Under the pieces are notes generated by a model. That model saw only the letters and a program-made list of their open reading frames with translations, made no database searches and was not told the origin of the DNA. From NCBI GenBank assembly GCA_004335835.1, contig RWJK01001936.1, forward strand, positions 57,609-121,608: a stretch of 64,000 nt of DNA, read 5' to 3'. This document shows, one piece after another, positions 38,671 through 50,686 of the stretch (within the stretch, counting starts at the first letter, position 1; each line of letters begins with the position of its first letter). This DNA comes from Scenedesmus sp. ARA3. Lineage: Eukaryota > Chlorophyta > Chlorophyceae > Sphaeropleales > Scenedesmaceae. The translations under genes and the position numbers were made by a program.

Positions 38671-40660
38671 GCTAGATGCTAAAGGTAGCGCTCAAGCGGC
38701 CTGCTGTTGTGGCTCGTAACGCGTGCAGGCTGAGATGTCCTGCAACAGTCGATGTTGTCGTCGTGGACCGTGAAGATTCACGTGCGCAGTTTGAAACGGC
38801 CTTTAAATAACCTCAGTTCTGTTTCAATGTGGGCATGTGCAGAATGGGGGGCTTGCGGAAGAATCCGTGACGCACACGCCAGGCGATGACGTACGACCCA
38901 TCACATTGCCAGCAACACTATCCAGAAAGACCGCCTTATTAGTAATAACTCAGGCGAAAAGTACCTTTAACGCGCTTGGGCTGCACAATAGTCAGCCCTG
39001 GCACACACAACCTTTGCACAGCTGCAAATCAAGCATGTGCTTGTGCCACATTCTGAGAATTGCACCAACACGCATGGTGCAAGTTGCTGCATGCATTGAT
39101 GTTACCCCACAAAACCCGTGAGTGGCGCATATAATACATTCCATGCTGCTGAAAGCAGCAGATTGTTGTGGTAAGATCCAGTGCTGATCCAAAGCACCTT
39201 CAACAACCTCCCAACGTTGGGAGGTACTGCACTGACTGAGCCCCACATCCTCCAGCCAAATCCCTTTTATCATCATCCACGAATGACTGTGGCAACAGTG
39301 AGGGTGAACACCGCCGCGCTGCTGGTGTCACGCGCAACGCGTGATGCAGTGCCAGCGACTAGCACATGACTTGCACAGCGCTAGCGCTGCCCAACCCTGC
39401 CGCGGTAAGCCACCCACCCAGGCATGTTCTAGCACACAACCGTGATGATGTCTCCTAATGGCACTCCTGCAGCTTCTGCACAGTAGGTGCCTACACCGAC
39501 CACCATATGCATGCATTTCGTGTCCCGATGGACTGAAACTACGCAGTGCTTTTAAATGATGATACCAATGCATCGCCTGTTCAAGGTGCCGGCAGACAAG
39601 AGTCGCTGCCAGACCTGTAGTAGATGCATGATGCATGCGTGTACTGTAGATCAAATACATGCGGCCGTGCCATCAAACGCTGGGCATGAATCGTACTACA
39701 ATCAGTGAAAGCCACACCTGCCGAAGCAGGGCAGTACCCTGCAGCATGTGTTGAGCAGCTGCTCATGTCTTATCGCCTCCTACGCCGTCAAACCTTGCAA
39801 CTTCATATGCAATCCCCAGTTGATGCTATGGCTTGATGGGTAACATGATGATGATGCAATCCCCAGTCAAAACCCACTGCGCATTCGTTGGAGGCCGCCA
39901 CACAACACTGCCAATCCGCTGGCCGTGACACTCTGATCATATCGAGTGTTGCCGGCACATGAAATTAAGCTGCAACAAAACTCTTTCAGCCAACCCTGTG
40001 TGATGTGGCCTGGGTTTCTTTACGGCAGACTGCACCCCATGCCCTGTTCAGTCTGGTGCAAACAGCGCCAACATAGCATCGTGCTGTTGAAACATGCATA
40101 ACCTGTCAACCAATCCCACTTCATGCATGCGTCCTGATATTATTGTTCTCAACCCGACACCAATCAATCTGCAAAAAAGATTTGCTGACCAAGCAACACT
40201 GCCCAACACACATGCGGATCCCCTTGGATACTAAAGACACTTTCAAACAAGGCTGGTTTCAGCCACCCGCATAGCTCCCAGATGCAGGCCCCCAGCTATT
40301 GGGTTCAAGACACTTAGGATTATGCAGGTATCCCACATCCCCCGGCAATCCAATTGAAACACACACAAACGTTCAACCTCCAAATCAGACTTGCTATGAA
40401 CACTGAAAACGTCAAGGCTGCTCCGACCAATCACCACTGCAACCGAAACCGAACTTCCAGCCAGCATGCTGTGTGTATTGCCTGCAGCACGCAAATCCAT
40501 TGCAACAGATCACCTCCTTGCTCCTCGCAACAGCCAACCACCAAGCAGAAGCAATGGTGGCTGCCTTGCTGCCCACCACTCCAGCTTGCCTGCACCACCC
40601 AAAGAACACCAACCCTTGCTGCCACCGAGGCAGCACCGCCTTGCCGCATTAAGCAGTGCC
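38671..40660. other. Intergenic region, no gene seen
   Basis: Upstream of the 12-residue repeat gene and downstream of the septin. No coding frame that I recognise, no RNA gene identified. Unlike the rest of the window it has few CAG/CTG runs between about 38750 and 40350. Confidence 0.5.
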
Positions 40661-41117
40661 TGTTTGCTGCCGCCAGGTCGCCACTTTTTTGTTGTGGGCG
40701 CCCTTGGCCTCCTCACTCTACTCAGCCGTCACTGCTCTACTTTCTTGCCAGCCGCCACTGCTTCCTACTGGCCTGCTTGCTCGCCGCTGCCCAGCCGCCA
40801 CTTCCTGCCAGCCGCACCTGGATTTGCCACTCTGAATTCTCACCCAGTCGCCACTTGTGCCTGCTTGGTATGCTTAGTTGCCGCCGCCCAGGCGCCACTT
40901 GTCCAGCTTGTGGCTCAGCTTGCGCTCCACTGCACCTTTGCAGGCGCCTTGATTGCTGCAATCCTGCATAGTTCCATCCTGCTTGCTTGCTTGGTACGCT
41001 TCTAGTTGCTGCCGCCCAGGCGCCACTTTTTCTTGGTGGGCGCCTTGGCCGCCTCACTCTCCTCAGCCGTCACTGCTCAACCCCCTGCCAGTCGCCACCT
41101 CTTCCTGTTTGGTATGC
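40660..41117 (-). repeat. Degenerate copies of the septin terminal exon
   Basis: Downstream of the septin stop are diverged copies of its last exon. Segments near 41006-41065 and 40665-40720 repeat EAAKAPTKKKWRLGG codons, and 40898-40945 repeats the SHKLDKA region next to the same CGCCCAGGCGCCACTT sequence. The 41006 copy keeps a stop codon (WRLGGSN then TAG). Confidence 0.8.
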
Positions 41118-44100
41118 TTAGTTGCCGCCGCCCAGGCGCCACTTCTTCTTTGTGGGTGCTTTTGCTGCCTCAATCTCGCTCAGCAGCCGTGTGATGACGC
41201 CGGCCTGCTCTGCCAGCTTGCCGCGCAGGCCTTCCGCCTCGGTCTTTGCCTTGTCCAGCTTGTGGCTCAGCTTGCGCTCCACTGCTGCGCTCCGCTCCAG
41301 CTGCTCGCGTGCGCGCTCGAGGTTGGTGATCACCTGCACACAGTTTGATGCATACATTGCAGTTTACTGACTTGAAAAGCAGAGTGGAACCTTGGTGTGT
41401 ATGCAAAGCAGCAGAGGCAGCGGCCAGAATGTCAATGAACAGCATGACGCTTGCTTGCAAGGTTGGTTGTGGCATGAGCGTGACAGGATGAGTCTGTCAT
41501 CAGCAGGCTGTGTAACAGTCCAGTTGCACACCAGCAGGCACAGCAGCAGTAAGCAAGCTTCGACGATAACATGACATCTAACAATAACAAAGTAACACAT
41601 CTCGCCGCACCTCCTTTGCCTCCTCTGATCGCAGCTTGTCGGCGAGCTCGGTGCTGCCGCAGGTCGAGCTGCACAGCGCGTCGACCATGGGCGCCAGCGA
41701 CACGCTCAGCAGCGCGGTGGTCGCGCTGGCCAGCTCGTGGCCGTTGTCACGCAGCAGCGTCTCGTACTCGCGCGCAAAGGTGAAGGCGCGGCGCCAGGAG
41801 TCCTGCAGGGCGCGAGGATCGCAAGGTGTGGGGTTCAATGTCAGGGTTCAAATTCAATTCAAATACTGCAGAATGTTGTCTCGCAGCAGCGTGTCGTATT
41901 TGCGCGCGAAAGTGAAGGTGCTGCGCCAGGAGTCCTGCAGGGCACAGGAATTGCAGAGTGTGGGGTTCAATGTCAGGGTTTAAGATTGAAACTGCAGATC
42001 ATTGTCGCGCAGCAGCAACTCATACTCGCGCGCAAAAGTGACGGCCCGGCGCCAGGAGTCCTGCAGGGCGCAGAGTGTGGGATTCAATAGCAGTGCGGGG
42101 TTTGGCTTTGAGTGTTGCACATAATCCTGGCTGTTGTACAAGATCCTGAGAGTGTGGAGTGGTTGACGGGTGGACAAAGTGATGGCAGGTGACCTTTCTC
42201 AACGCTGCATCGTGCAGGGAAGGGCAGCAGGGGAGAGCTATGCCGCCATGTTGAAAGTGCTGCTCCCATGTCACCACCTCACCTGCAGCAGGTTGTCCCA
42301 CCGCAGAAGGCCCTGCCCCCTCAACCCACTACAGCTGCAGCAGCCCCCCCCCCACACACGTATGTGTTTGACATGCATTTCACCTGCAGCAAGTCGTGCA
42401 CCGCAAGTTCCTGTGCCCCTGCAGCTGCCAGCCAACTTGCCCCACCTGCATAGCCGCAGCCTGCTCTGCACCTACCCGTTCACCCCCCTCCAGCTGCAGC
42501 AGCGCATGCCCCTGCCACAGACTTATGTGTCCGAGATGCATCTCACCTGCAGCAAGTCGTGCACCGCAAAGTTCCTGTGCCCGAACAGCAGCTGCTTCAG
42601 GATGATGAGGTCGCTGTGGTCCCTGTTGAGCGGGAAGGCGCTGCCCCAGCGGTAGCGCCGGAACGGCTGCCCCACCTGGCCGCCATCTGCCGCTGTCACA
42701 TCCTCCAGACCCATCAGGTCCTGCGGGTGAAAACTCAGATGTGGAGTGACACGTTTGTAACATGTTTGTAACAAGTTTGACAATTGTGGGCTGCCCCACC
42801 TGCCCGCCATCTGCTGCTGTCACGTCCATTCAGCTCATCAAGTCCTGCAAACGCTTTCAGACAGACAGGCAACAAGCCCTGCTCAATCCCTTTTGATGCC
42901 ACATTGGTAAAGGACGGCACTTGTAAGGTGCTGGCCCCACCATATCCAGGTCACCCTCCCTGCAGCTCAAATAGCTATCCAATACTATTGGGTATGTAGT
43001 ACATATGTCAACACAGTCCGATCACAGCCGGGGCGCAGTCTCACCTTTGATGTTACAATTGCAAAGGGCGGCAGCTGTGAGGTGCTGGCCCCAACCATCT
43101 CCAGGTCACTGTTATATCAATCAGAAGAAGTATGTAACACACATCAAGAAACAGATGAGTCGCACACATTCACTCATCTATGACTATAAACAGGTCATAG
43201 GCTCACCTTGGACGCCACAATGGCAAAAGGCGGCAGCTGTGACGTGCTTGCGCCCACCATCTCCAGGTCGCTCTCCCTGAACTGATACGTCTCCAGGCAC
43301 AGCTGAGAAGCCAGCCCCACCGGATCCTCCTCAACCGCCTTTGCCCCTGCTGCTCCTGCATGCTCTGTGCTCTGTGACGCCCTCACAACCACTGCCACTG
43401 GCCCTGCTGCTGCTGCTGCTGAGCTGTCTGGCGCGGCGGGCTTGCTGCTGTTCACTTTGTGCACCACTTCTGCCATCATGCTTGCGCGGTAGTCCCTTAT
43501 GTCACCCTCTCCAAGTAGCTTGCTGCCAAGCGGCAGTGACACCACCTTGCCGCCACCAGCACCAGGCGCAGCAGCAGTCACTGCAGCGAGGCGCGCAGCG
43601 GAGCCTGAGAGTGCTGCTGCAGCAGAGCGGGGCGAGCCGATTGGCGTGCTGCTGCTGCTGCTGCTGCTGCTGGCTGCGCTGCTCTCGCTGGCGTCGGGGG
43701 ATGTTGCGGCTGTGCCGGGCGCTGGTGGGGTGTTGGCGTTGGGGGTGGGTGGGGAAGAGGTGGCTGGGCTGCTGCTGTTGCTGCTGCATGCCACGCCTGC
43801 CTGCTGGTGCTGGATGACCTGCGAAAGTGGAAAAAGTTGGGTATGGTTGTTTCAACAAACAATGCAGTAAGGGGTGAGGAAGCTGGCGCTGTGCAAAAGG
43901 GTGGTGAAAATCCAATGCACAGAGGCAAACCACTCTCACCCTGCGCAGCAGCTCCGGCCGCCTATTGCCTTGTACATTTACTGCATTGCTGCTGCTGTAG
44001 CTGCAGCAGTTTGTCTGATGTGATGTAACCATGGTGTTAACGTGTTACATAACAGTCGTGACACCTCACCTGCAGCAGCTCCTGCCTGAAGTCCTCCATC

Positions 44101-44242
44101 TCCTGGGCAGTGAAGGTGTCAGCCTTGGCAATGACGGGGATGACCGCCACCAGCTTGCTGATGGCTGCCATCATGATCCTGACACAGCAGCAGCAGCAGG
44201 AGCAGCAGGGGCAGCAGCAGCAGCAGCAGCAGCAGCCACAGC

Positions 44243-44276
<34 letters not shown>

Positions 44277-46709
44277 GTATGTGAATCTCTTGCAGGTTAC
44301 ATGTGGCGATGACGGGGATGACGGCAACCAGCTTGCTGATGGCGGCCATCATGATCCTGCAATAGGGTGATGTATCAGCAGTAGCAGCAGCAGCAGATAT
44401 CAGCAGCAGCAAAGCCTCATAGAGCTAGCCACAGCAGGAAGATTTGATCAGCGCGAATTGGACAGGCCTGCAGTTTCTGCAGGCATGAGTGCTGCCGCAT
44501 CTGCCTGTCATGTGCTGCCTTGCCAGCTTTGTGTGTGACACGCTTGCATACGAAAGTACGACGGCTCACCAGTCGATGGGCTTCACCCTGTGTGGCGGCA
44601 CGAAGTAGAGGCACACGGTGATGCCGTGGCGCATCATGGTGCCCGGCACAGCGCAGTGCTCTGGGGGCGGCAACAGGCAGCAGCAGCAGCAGCAGCAGGG
44701 CAACAGCAGCTACACACCGTTAGTACGCAGCTCTCAAATGCCGTGGCTCATCATGGTGCCGGGCCCAGCGCATTGCTCTGCAGGCGGCACCAGGCAATGT
44801 ATGACGATGCAGCGGTGGCAGCATGTAAGCGACCACATATGCATCTGCACATTGTATGCAGCTGGCCAGCTTTGGAGCAAATGAAGCCAAAGACACACAC
44901 GGTAGAGCTGGCCTCACTGACAGACAGCAGTAAACGAACTATCTGTAGCTGTACTGCCAGCGCATATAGCATACTGTTGCTGACAACGTGAGAACTTCTG
45001 TGATTCCCTGCAGCTGCAGCTAGTCAGCTCAGCTGCAGGCATTGGTTGCCATGCACAACCCCGCGCTCACCTGTGAGGCCCGCCTTGTTGCGTATGTAGT
45101 CCTTCTGGCGCTGCTTGAGCAGGAAGTCCAGCACCGTCTTGAGGCTGTTCACCAAGTTGATGTCGTCACCCCACCCAGGCATATCCTGCAGAAAGTCAAG
45201 CAAGATTGCAGCCGGATACTTGAGTTTGGTTCTTTGAAACAGAGGGGATGCGGAGGCAGAGGCTGCACCAGGTTGGCTGTTGTCGCCCCAGCCAGGCATG
45301 TCCTGCAGCAGACAAACAGCGGAGTTGAACGTCATGTTGACATAAAGCTGTGCAATAATCAGAGGCTGAGCACGTGAGCATGTGGCTGTAGCCCAGGTGG
45401 ACCTGTCCTGCAAGATGGAAGGACGATGCGGCAGCTGCCAGGTGCAGTGTGGTTGCGCGCAGCTCACAGAAAGGGACAGGCAGGCGATGGGCGCAGGAAG
45501 ATGCGTGTGTTCGTGAGCCACCCCTCACGCACACCTTAACACAGCGCAGACCTTTACAATCTGTTGAAAACCACCCAAACACCATTGTCACTGGTGGGTG
45601 GAATCCAAGCGAACATACAGCACCAACACACACCATAACTACCATGCAGCCTGCGCAGAGCCCCACCTGGAAGCTGAAGTGCATCTCCAGGTTGCTGGTG
45701 TCGTCCATGAGCGGCTCCAGCTCCACCTTGAGGCTGTCAGCTTGCAAGGACATCCCCCCCACACCTACACCCCCTCCCCAAACACACCCACACACACACT
45801 CACGCACGTACCGTGCAGGCCTCAAACGGTGCTGCTGGAACAAGGCACCCTGTGAACACCCCACAGACAGCACAAACAGACGACTTTGCAACAGCAAGAT
45901 TCAGATTTTCGGCATCGCACCTGGAAGCTGAAGTGCATCTCCAGGTTGGATGTGTCATCCAGCAGCGGCTCCAGCTCCACCTTGAGGCTGTCAGGGTCGG
46001 CCTTGAACAGCTCCAGCGACGTCTTGCCGCTCTCACCTGTGCACCAGTTGACAGCAGCAACAGCCTGTGTCAAATACGCATTCAAACACCCGCAGCGAAC
46101 ACAGCATGCATCCTGGGGACAATAGTTATTTTTGGTTAGCACCTGTAACACACGGAGAAGCATGGTTCCTTAGGTAGTCCCAGGGTTCAGCAATGCATGT
46201 GGTCAGAGCAGTGACATTACAAGGCGCAAAGGGTGTTGTTGCTTGTTGCCTCACCCACGCCGCTGCTGCCTGGGCCCTTGCAGGCTGCCGCGGCAAACAG
46301 AATGCAAGTTGGAGAGGTTGTTACTGCATCACACAGTCGCACATATGCAGCAGAAGCAGCTGGCTGCTGCCTCACCCACGCCGCTGCTGCCTGGACCCCT
46401 GCAGGCTGCCGTGGACCACAGCAACATAACGCATTATGCACCTTTTGATCATCACACAATTGCACATAAGCAGCGGACAAAGTCGGTGGTTGCCTCACCC
46501 ACGCCGCTGCTGCCGGGGCCCTTGCAGGCGGCACTGGCGAAGGCTTTCTGGAAGGCGGCCCCTGCGCGCTTGATGCCCCAGCTGCCGATCAGGTTCATGA
46601 TGGACGTCTGCAGGGCAGCGCAGCAACGCAGCATAGGAAACGTAAAGGCATTGATCCGCAAAGGGGGTGGTCCTGTGGCATGCAGTGGAAAATGAGCAAG
46701 GCACCCTGC

Positions 46710-46751
<42 letters not shown>

Positions 46752-47163
46752 TTGTGTGCGGCTTGGTGCGAGCATGCCTGTGCATGGGATTTGCTGTACT
46801 ACCATACTTTCAACAAGCTCTTGCAGTTGATCATCAGCCTGCTTTGAATATGTGCAAATCAACTGAACTGTCTCAGCACAAGCTCGCTGCAGCGCTCACC
46901 GTCTTGCCCAGGCCACTCTCCCCATACAGCATCACGTTGACGTAGGTGGGGTACTTGACCGAGCACATGCTCAAGTTGCCGTTCGCAATCTGCTGGTCCC
47001 AGAAGCTCGCCTGCTGCGCTTCTGAAGGCATCTTGACCTTGGATGCAGCTGGCACGCCTGTCGTCCCAGCCTGCGCGCCAGGGTCCTGGCCGGGATGCGA
47101 GTTGGGCCGCAGCTGCACAGCTGAGAGTCCATCTATGCCACTTGCTCGCGATGCGTTTGACAT
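41118..47163 (-). CDS. SEP1: Septin-like GTPase with C-terminal coiled coil
   Basis: Filament-forming GTPase of the septin family, which in green algae is often single-copy and tied to division and membrane sites. 665 residues, ten coding exons: 46900-47163, 46499-46607, 45921-46036, 45071-45185, 44570-44660, 44070-44178, 43207-43818, 42547-42720, 41611-41802, 41118-41333; all phases agree. G1 is MLYGESGLGKTTSIMNLI (about 78-95); the switch/G3 region is DMPGWGDDINLVNSLKTVLD; VCLYFVPPHRVKPIDW is a septin signature; G4 is VIPVIAKADTFT. After a long Ser/Ala-rich insert, RYRWGSAFPLNRDHSDLIIL matches the septin-unique element. The last two exons form a coiled coil ending KAPTKKKWRLGGGN. Odd points: G3 has Met where most septins have Thr, and an additional Walker A-like sequence (SGVGESGKTS) lies at about 123-130. 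Many exon-edge copies occupy its introns. The symbol is by family. Confidence 0.92.
41854..42060 (-). repeat. Two in-frame copies of a septin exon 5' edge
   Basis: Copies at 41854-41934 and 41980-42060 repeat the start of exon 41611-41802 (DSWRRAFTFAREYETLLRDN) with its CTGCAG acceptor. Both keep reading frame for 26 codons and then reach a stop (TGA, TAA). Confidence 0.85.
42270..42845 (-). repeat. Copies of septin exon 8 edges
   Basis: Segments near 42360-42420 and 42280-42300 repeat the 3' edge (VHDLLQ plus donor) of exon 42547-42720. A segment at 42785-42845 repeats its 5' edge (VTAADGGQVGQ with acceptor). Confidence 0.7.
42888..43112 (-). repeat. Two copies of the 3' edge of septin exon 7
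   Basis: Segments 42888-42960 and 43038-43112 repeat the end of exon 43207-43818 (LEMVGASTSQLPPFAIVASK plus donor) with increasing divergence. Period is about 155 bp. Confidence 0.8.
44288..44358 (-). repeat. Copy of the septin G4 exon 5' half
   Basis: Repeats the acceptor and first codons of exon 44070-44178 (IMMAAISKLVAVIPVIA) 180 bp upstream on the gene strand. The copy stops before the AKAD motif. Confidence 0.85.
44735..44792 (-). repeat. Copy of a septin exon 5' edge
   Basis: Repeats the start of exon 44570-44660 (EHCAVPGTMMRHGI codons) about 115 bp upstream on the gene strand, with several substitutions. Confidence 0.75.
45663..45746 (-). repeat. Copy of the 3' half of septin exon 3
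   Basis: Repeats SLKVELEPLLDDTSNLEMHF with one change (LL to LM) and keeps the donor. The possible acceptor at its 5' end would put it out of frame. Confidence 0.85.
46245..46430 (-). repeat. Two copies of the 3' edge of septin exon 2
   Basis: Segments at about 46250-46292 and 46371-46414 repeat the end of exon 46499-46607 (CKGPGSSGVG plus donor GTGAGG). Spacing is about 122 bp; the CCTCACCCACGCCGCTGCTG core is identical in all three. Confidence 0.88.
46711..46750. repeat. (CTG)n microsatellite in a septin intron
   Basis: About 13 uninterrupted CTG units in the intron that splits the first P-loop. Confidence 0.9.
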
Positions 47164-48131
47164 CGTGGTTTTCTCTTTGGCTTTCGTGCTCTTGGAGCGC
47201 TCCTGCAAGCGGCACAAGTCACGTGCGTGTCCAACACAGCAATGATCAGCACTGGTGCTTTTTAAATTACATAAGAGTGTTTGATAACATGATTATACGG
47301 TGAGGAGCGTTCTAGAGTGTCGATCGGCTCAGCGCGGACGGTCCTTTCGCGCGCATTTCATCCACTCACCTGCTCAGGACAGCGGGAGTAGCCTGTACGT
47401 GTAAAAGTAGCTCAAGTACGCATTCACACTGAAGCTTTGCATGGCATGAATGAGTTCAGGGGGACGTGGTTGGCCTTGTCGCGCTGAGGATGCACTCGGC
47501 TCGGACACCCACTTACTACAGCCGATTAGGCACAACGCACAAGACTACGTCACTGTGCATGCGGAGGTGTATTAAGGTTACAGTGGTGAAGTTAATCCAA
47601 AGCTGCCGCGATATCACATGTGCATGTACATGTGTCGCGCTCAAACCGCTTCACGACACGTTCCGCCAACCAGAACTCCCGCAACGTCACTATTCAGCCT
47701 TTCCCATCACTGAAATGATGTGACAGTAGCAAATGCGGCACCAGCTGTGTGATGAAAACATGCAAAGCGAGGCATTGCAGTTGACCAGCTGACACCTGGC
47801 CACAGCCACTGTTTCCTGCAAGACTTCCTAGGGCGCATGCGTTCTGCAGAGCCGCATGATGCATTATTATGTGGCGGCCATGAATAAGGATGGTCAATGA
47901 CGGTGCATGGTAAGCAAACAAGGCGAAGACACTACTGGATTATGCACAGAGGGTGTTACAAACGTAGCATTACCTGTAACCTACTGATGACTGATGATCA
48001 CGCTGACTGGATTGGATCAAGCTGACAATGCGCGCAGAACCAGCCAGAGCGCTCTTTGCAGCAGAAACCAGCCGTCATCCATCGCCGCAAACCAGAAGAC
48101 CACGCTGCGCAGCAGCAAATAGCAGCAGCAC
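47164..48131. other. Septin 5' region and convergent-side spacer
   Basis: Immediately upstream of the septin ATG a CTTGCAG acceptor (47203) and a donor CAG|GTGAGT near 47366 suggest a 5' UTR intron of about 165 bp, because frames upstream of it carry stops. Toward 48131 lies the 3' side of the pseudouridine synthase gene, with a minus TGTAA (TTACA at 47956-47960) 172 bp past its stop. No other gene is seen. Confidence 0.4.
47956..47960 (-). terminator. Possible TGTAA polyadenylation signal of the pseudouridine synthase
   Basis: TGTAA on the minus strand 172 bp after the stop at 48132. Confidence 0.4.
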
Positions 48132-50654
48132 TCAGGTCCAATCCATGGCCCGCAGCAGCTCCTTCATGCTCCTCGGCAGCGGGGCCACAACCCTCACAGG
48201 TGCCTTGCGTGGCCGCAGCAGCGCCACCTCCCTGCAGTGCAGCAGCAGCGGCTCCGAAGCACTGGCACCTGCTGCTGCGCCTGCTGCTGCTGCTGCTGCT
48301 GCTGCTGACGCATGCAGACCCCTGCCGCTTTCTGGCCAATAAGCAGCGTCTGTGGATTTGCCATCTGCCGCTGCATCAAAGGATTCCTCCTCCTCATCTT
48401 GTTCATCCTCTGCAGCAGCCCAGCTGGGCTTGCTGAACCTGCTGCTACTGCTGCCGCTGCTGGATGTGCCGGTGTCTGCTGCCTTTGCCAGGTACTTTGA
48501 CAGCCAAGGTTTTGCTGTCGGCGCAGCAGCAGCCCAGGGCCGGTAGCCATACCTGCAAGCAAGCAAACAGCCATAAGCTCAGTTGTGCATCATGTGAAGT
48601 GAGTGTCTCAAGCAGCTTTCCCCTCATCTTCACATTACGAGCATCCTTGCAGCGGCTGCAAAGCGCATGCATGATGGTTTGATGCGGCCATTCCACCCCT
48701 TACTCAAGGTGTTATGACATGCACTCCTGTGCGCCTCCATGAGCTTTCAGCATGGCAGCTTCTGGCCTATCCAGATGTAAAGTCAGCGGCACAAACTCAA
48801 CAGCACACCCGCACACACTGCACCACACACCGGCCAGTGCACCACACCGCAACCTGCTGCGCACAAGTTGCTGCAGCACACCAGTCACTGCAGCCCACCG
48901 CTCACTGCAGCCCACCGCTCTCTGCAGCTTACGTGAAATCCATGTGCATAAACATGGCGCACAAAATCTCCGGCGCACCCGCACGCATTGCACCACACCA
49001 GTCACTGCAGCACACTGCATCCTGTAGCATACCAGTCATTGCGGCCCCCACAACTCACTGCAGCCCACCGCTCATTGCGGCCCACCACACAATGCGGCCC
49101 GCCGCTCGCTGCAGCCCACCACTCACTGCAGCCACCGCTCACTGCGGCCCCCAACTCACTGCGGCCCACCACTCACTGCAGCCCACCAGTCACTGCGGCC
49201 CACCACTCACTGCAGCCCACCACTCACTTGTAGTCCCCCACAATGGGTGCCGCCAGCAGCTTGCCGCAGTGCAGCCGCAGCTGGTTAGGCCGGTTTGTGA
49301 GCGGGGCCAGCTCCACCCAAGCCAAGCCATCTCTGCTGGCCAGCACCTTGTAGCGCGTTAGCGCAGGCATCGCTGCATCGCCAAGAAGCATCCTGCGGCG
49401 AAGTCAATGCCACACAGCAGACATGCAGCAATTGGGACTGGTTGGTCTATGGACTGAGTGAGAGGAGTTTGTGGCATACGGCACCGCATAGATGGTGGTG
49501 TTTGGGTTGGTTGGTCAGTGGCGCCAGCTCCAGCCAGGCCAGGCCATCTCTGCTGGCGAGCACCTTGTAGCGCGTCAGCGCGGGCATCGCTGCGTCGCCC
49601 AGCAGCATCCTGCAGAAGGGTCAATGTCATGCAGCAGACATGCAGAAAGTCGCGGTGGTTGGTCTTTGAAGCGAGAAGAGTATGTAGCATGTGTGGTGAT
49701 GTGTGGGCACCAGCTGGTCTGCCCGCACCACCGCCACCCACATTGCATCCATCAGATATCCAAGCAACACAGCACACACAGCACGGCTGATCCCCAACAT
49801 GAGCCTACAGCCCACCTGTTGCGCAGCGCGCCGCTCTGCCGCACCGGCAAGTCCGCCTGCACCACCGCCAACCACGTCCGATCACAGGAAAGAAACAAAC
49901 CAAACACAGTGTGACCATACGCAAGTAAATACCCACCTGTTGCGCAGCGTGCCGCTCTGCCGCACCGGCAAATCTGCCTGCACCACCGCCCAGAACAGCC
50001 GCCGCAGCCGCAAGCCCCCCAGGCCGTGCAGCAGCTGCTGCATGCCTTGAAGCTCCTTAGGGTCGAACCCTGCTGCTGCTGCTGCTGCGGCCTCGCCCCT
50101 GCGGCCGCCTTCCGCTGCTGCTGCTGCAGCCGCCGCGAGCCGCTGCAGCTTCAGCTGCTGCTGCTGCATGCGGCGGCTGCGTAACGGTGCGGCATGCCTG
50201 CTGCTGCTGCTGCTGCTGGTCCCATCCAAGGGCCCTGTTGCCATCGCAGCAGCAGCAGCAACGGCAGCAGGATCGCCAGACACCCATGCTGACAGCCACT
50301 CAGCTGCTGCAGCATGCCTTGCAATGACAGCACAGCCGCTGGCCCTGTCATCTAGCCCGGCTACGAGGTGCGGCCTCTCCGGGGGTTTAATGTTTAGGGC
50401 CTCTGCTAGCACTGGGTTTAAGCCCCTGGGGTTTTGCGGCGAGCTTTGGTGGTAAGACACGCCAGGCGGCTTATACAGCACGGCTATGTCAGCGGAGCTG
50501 GCCAGGACCGAGTTCCGGATGCGCTGCACTGTGAGCTCTCTCTGCTGCTGTGGGTGCTGCTGCTGCTGCTGCTGCACTCTGTCAGTCTGCTGCCGCTGCT
50601 GCCGTTGCTGCCGGAGTACGCCAGGTTGATGCTGCTGCTGCATTGTGATGTTTG

Positions 50655-50686
<32 letters not shown>

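Noticed and set aside
48834..49226. Regular short repeats resembling a CRISPR array
   Set aside because: Units are contiguous with no unique spacers, sit in an intron of a eukaryotic gene and grade into a splice donor; this is a minisatellite.
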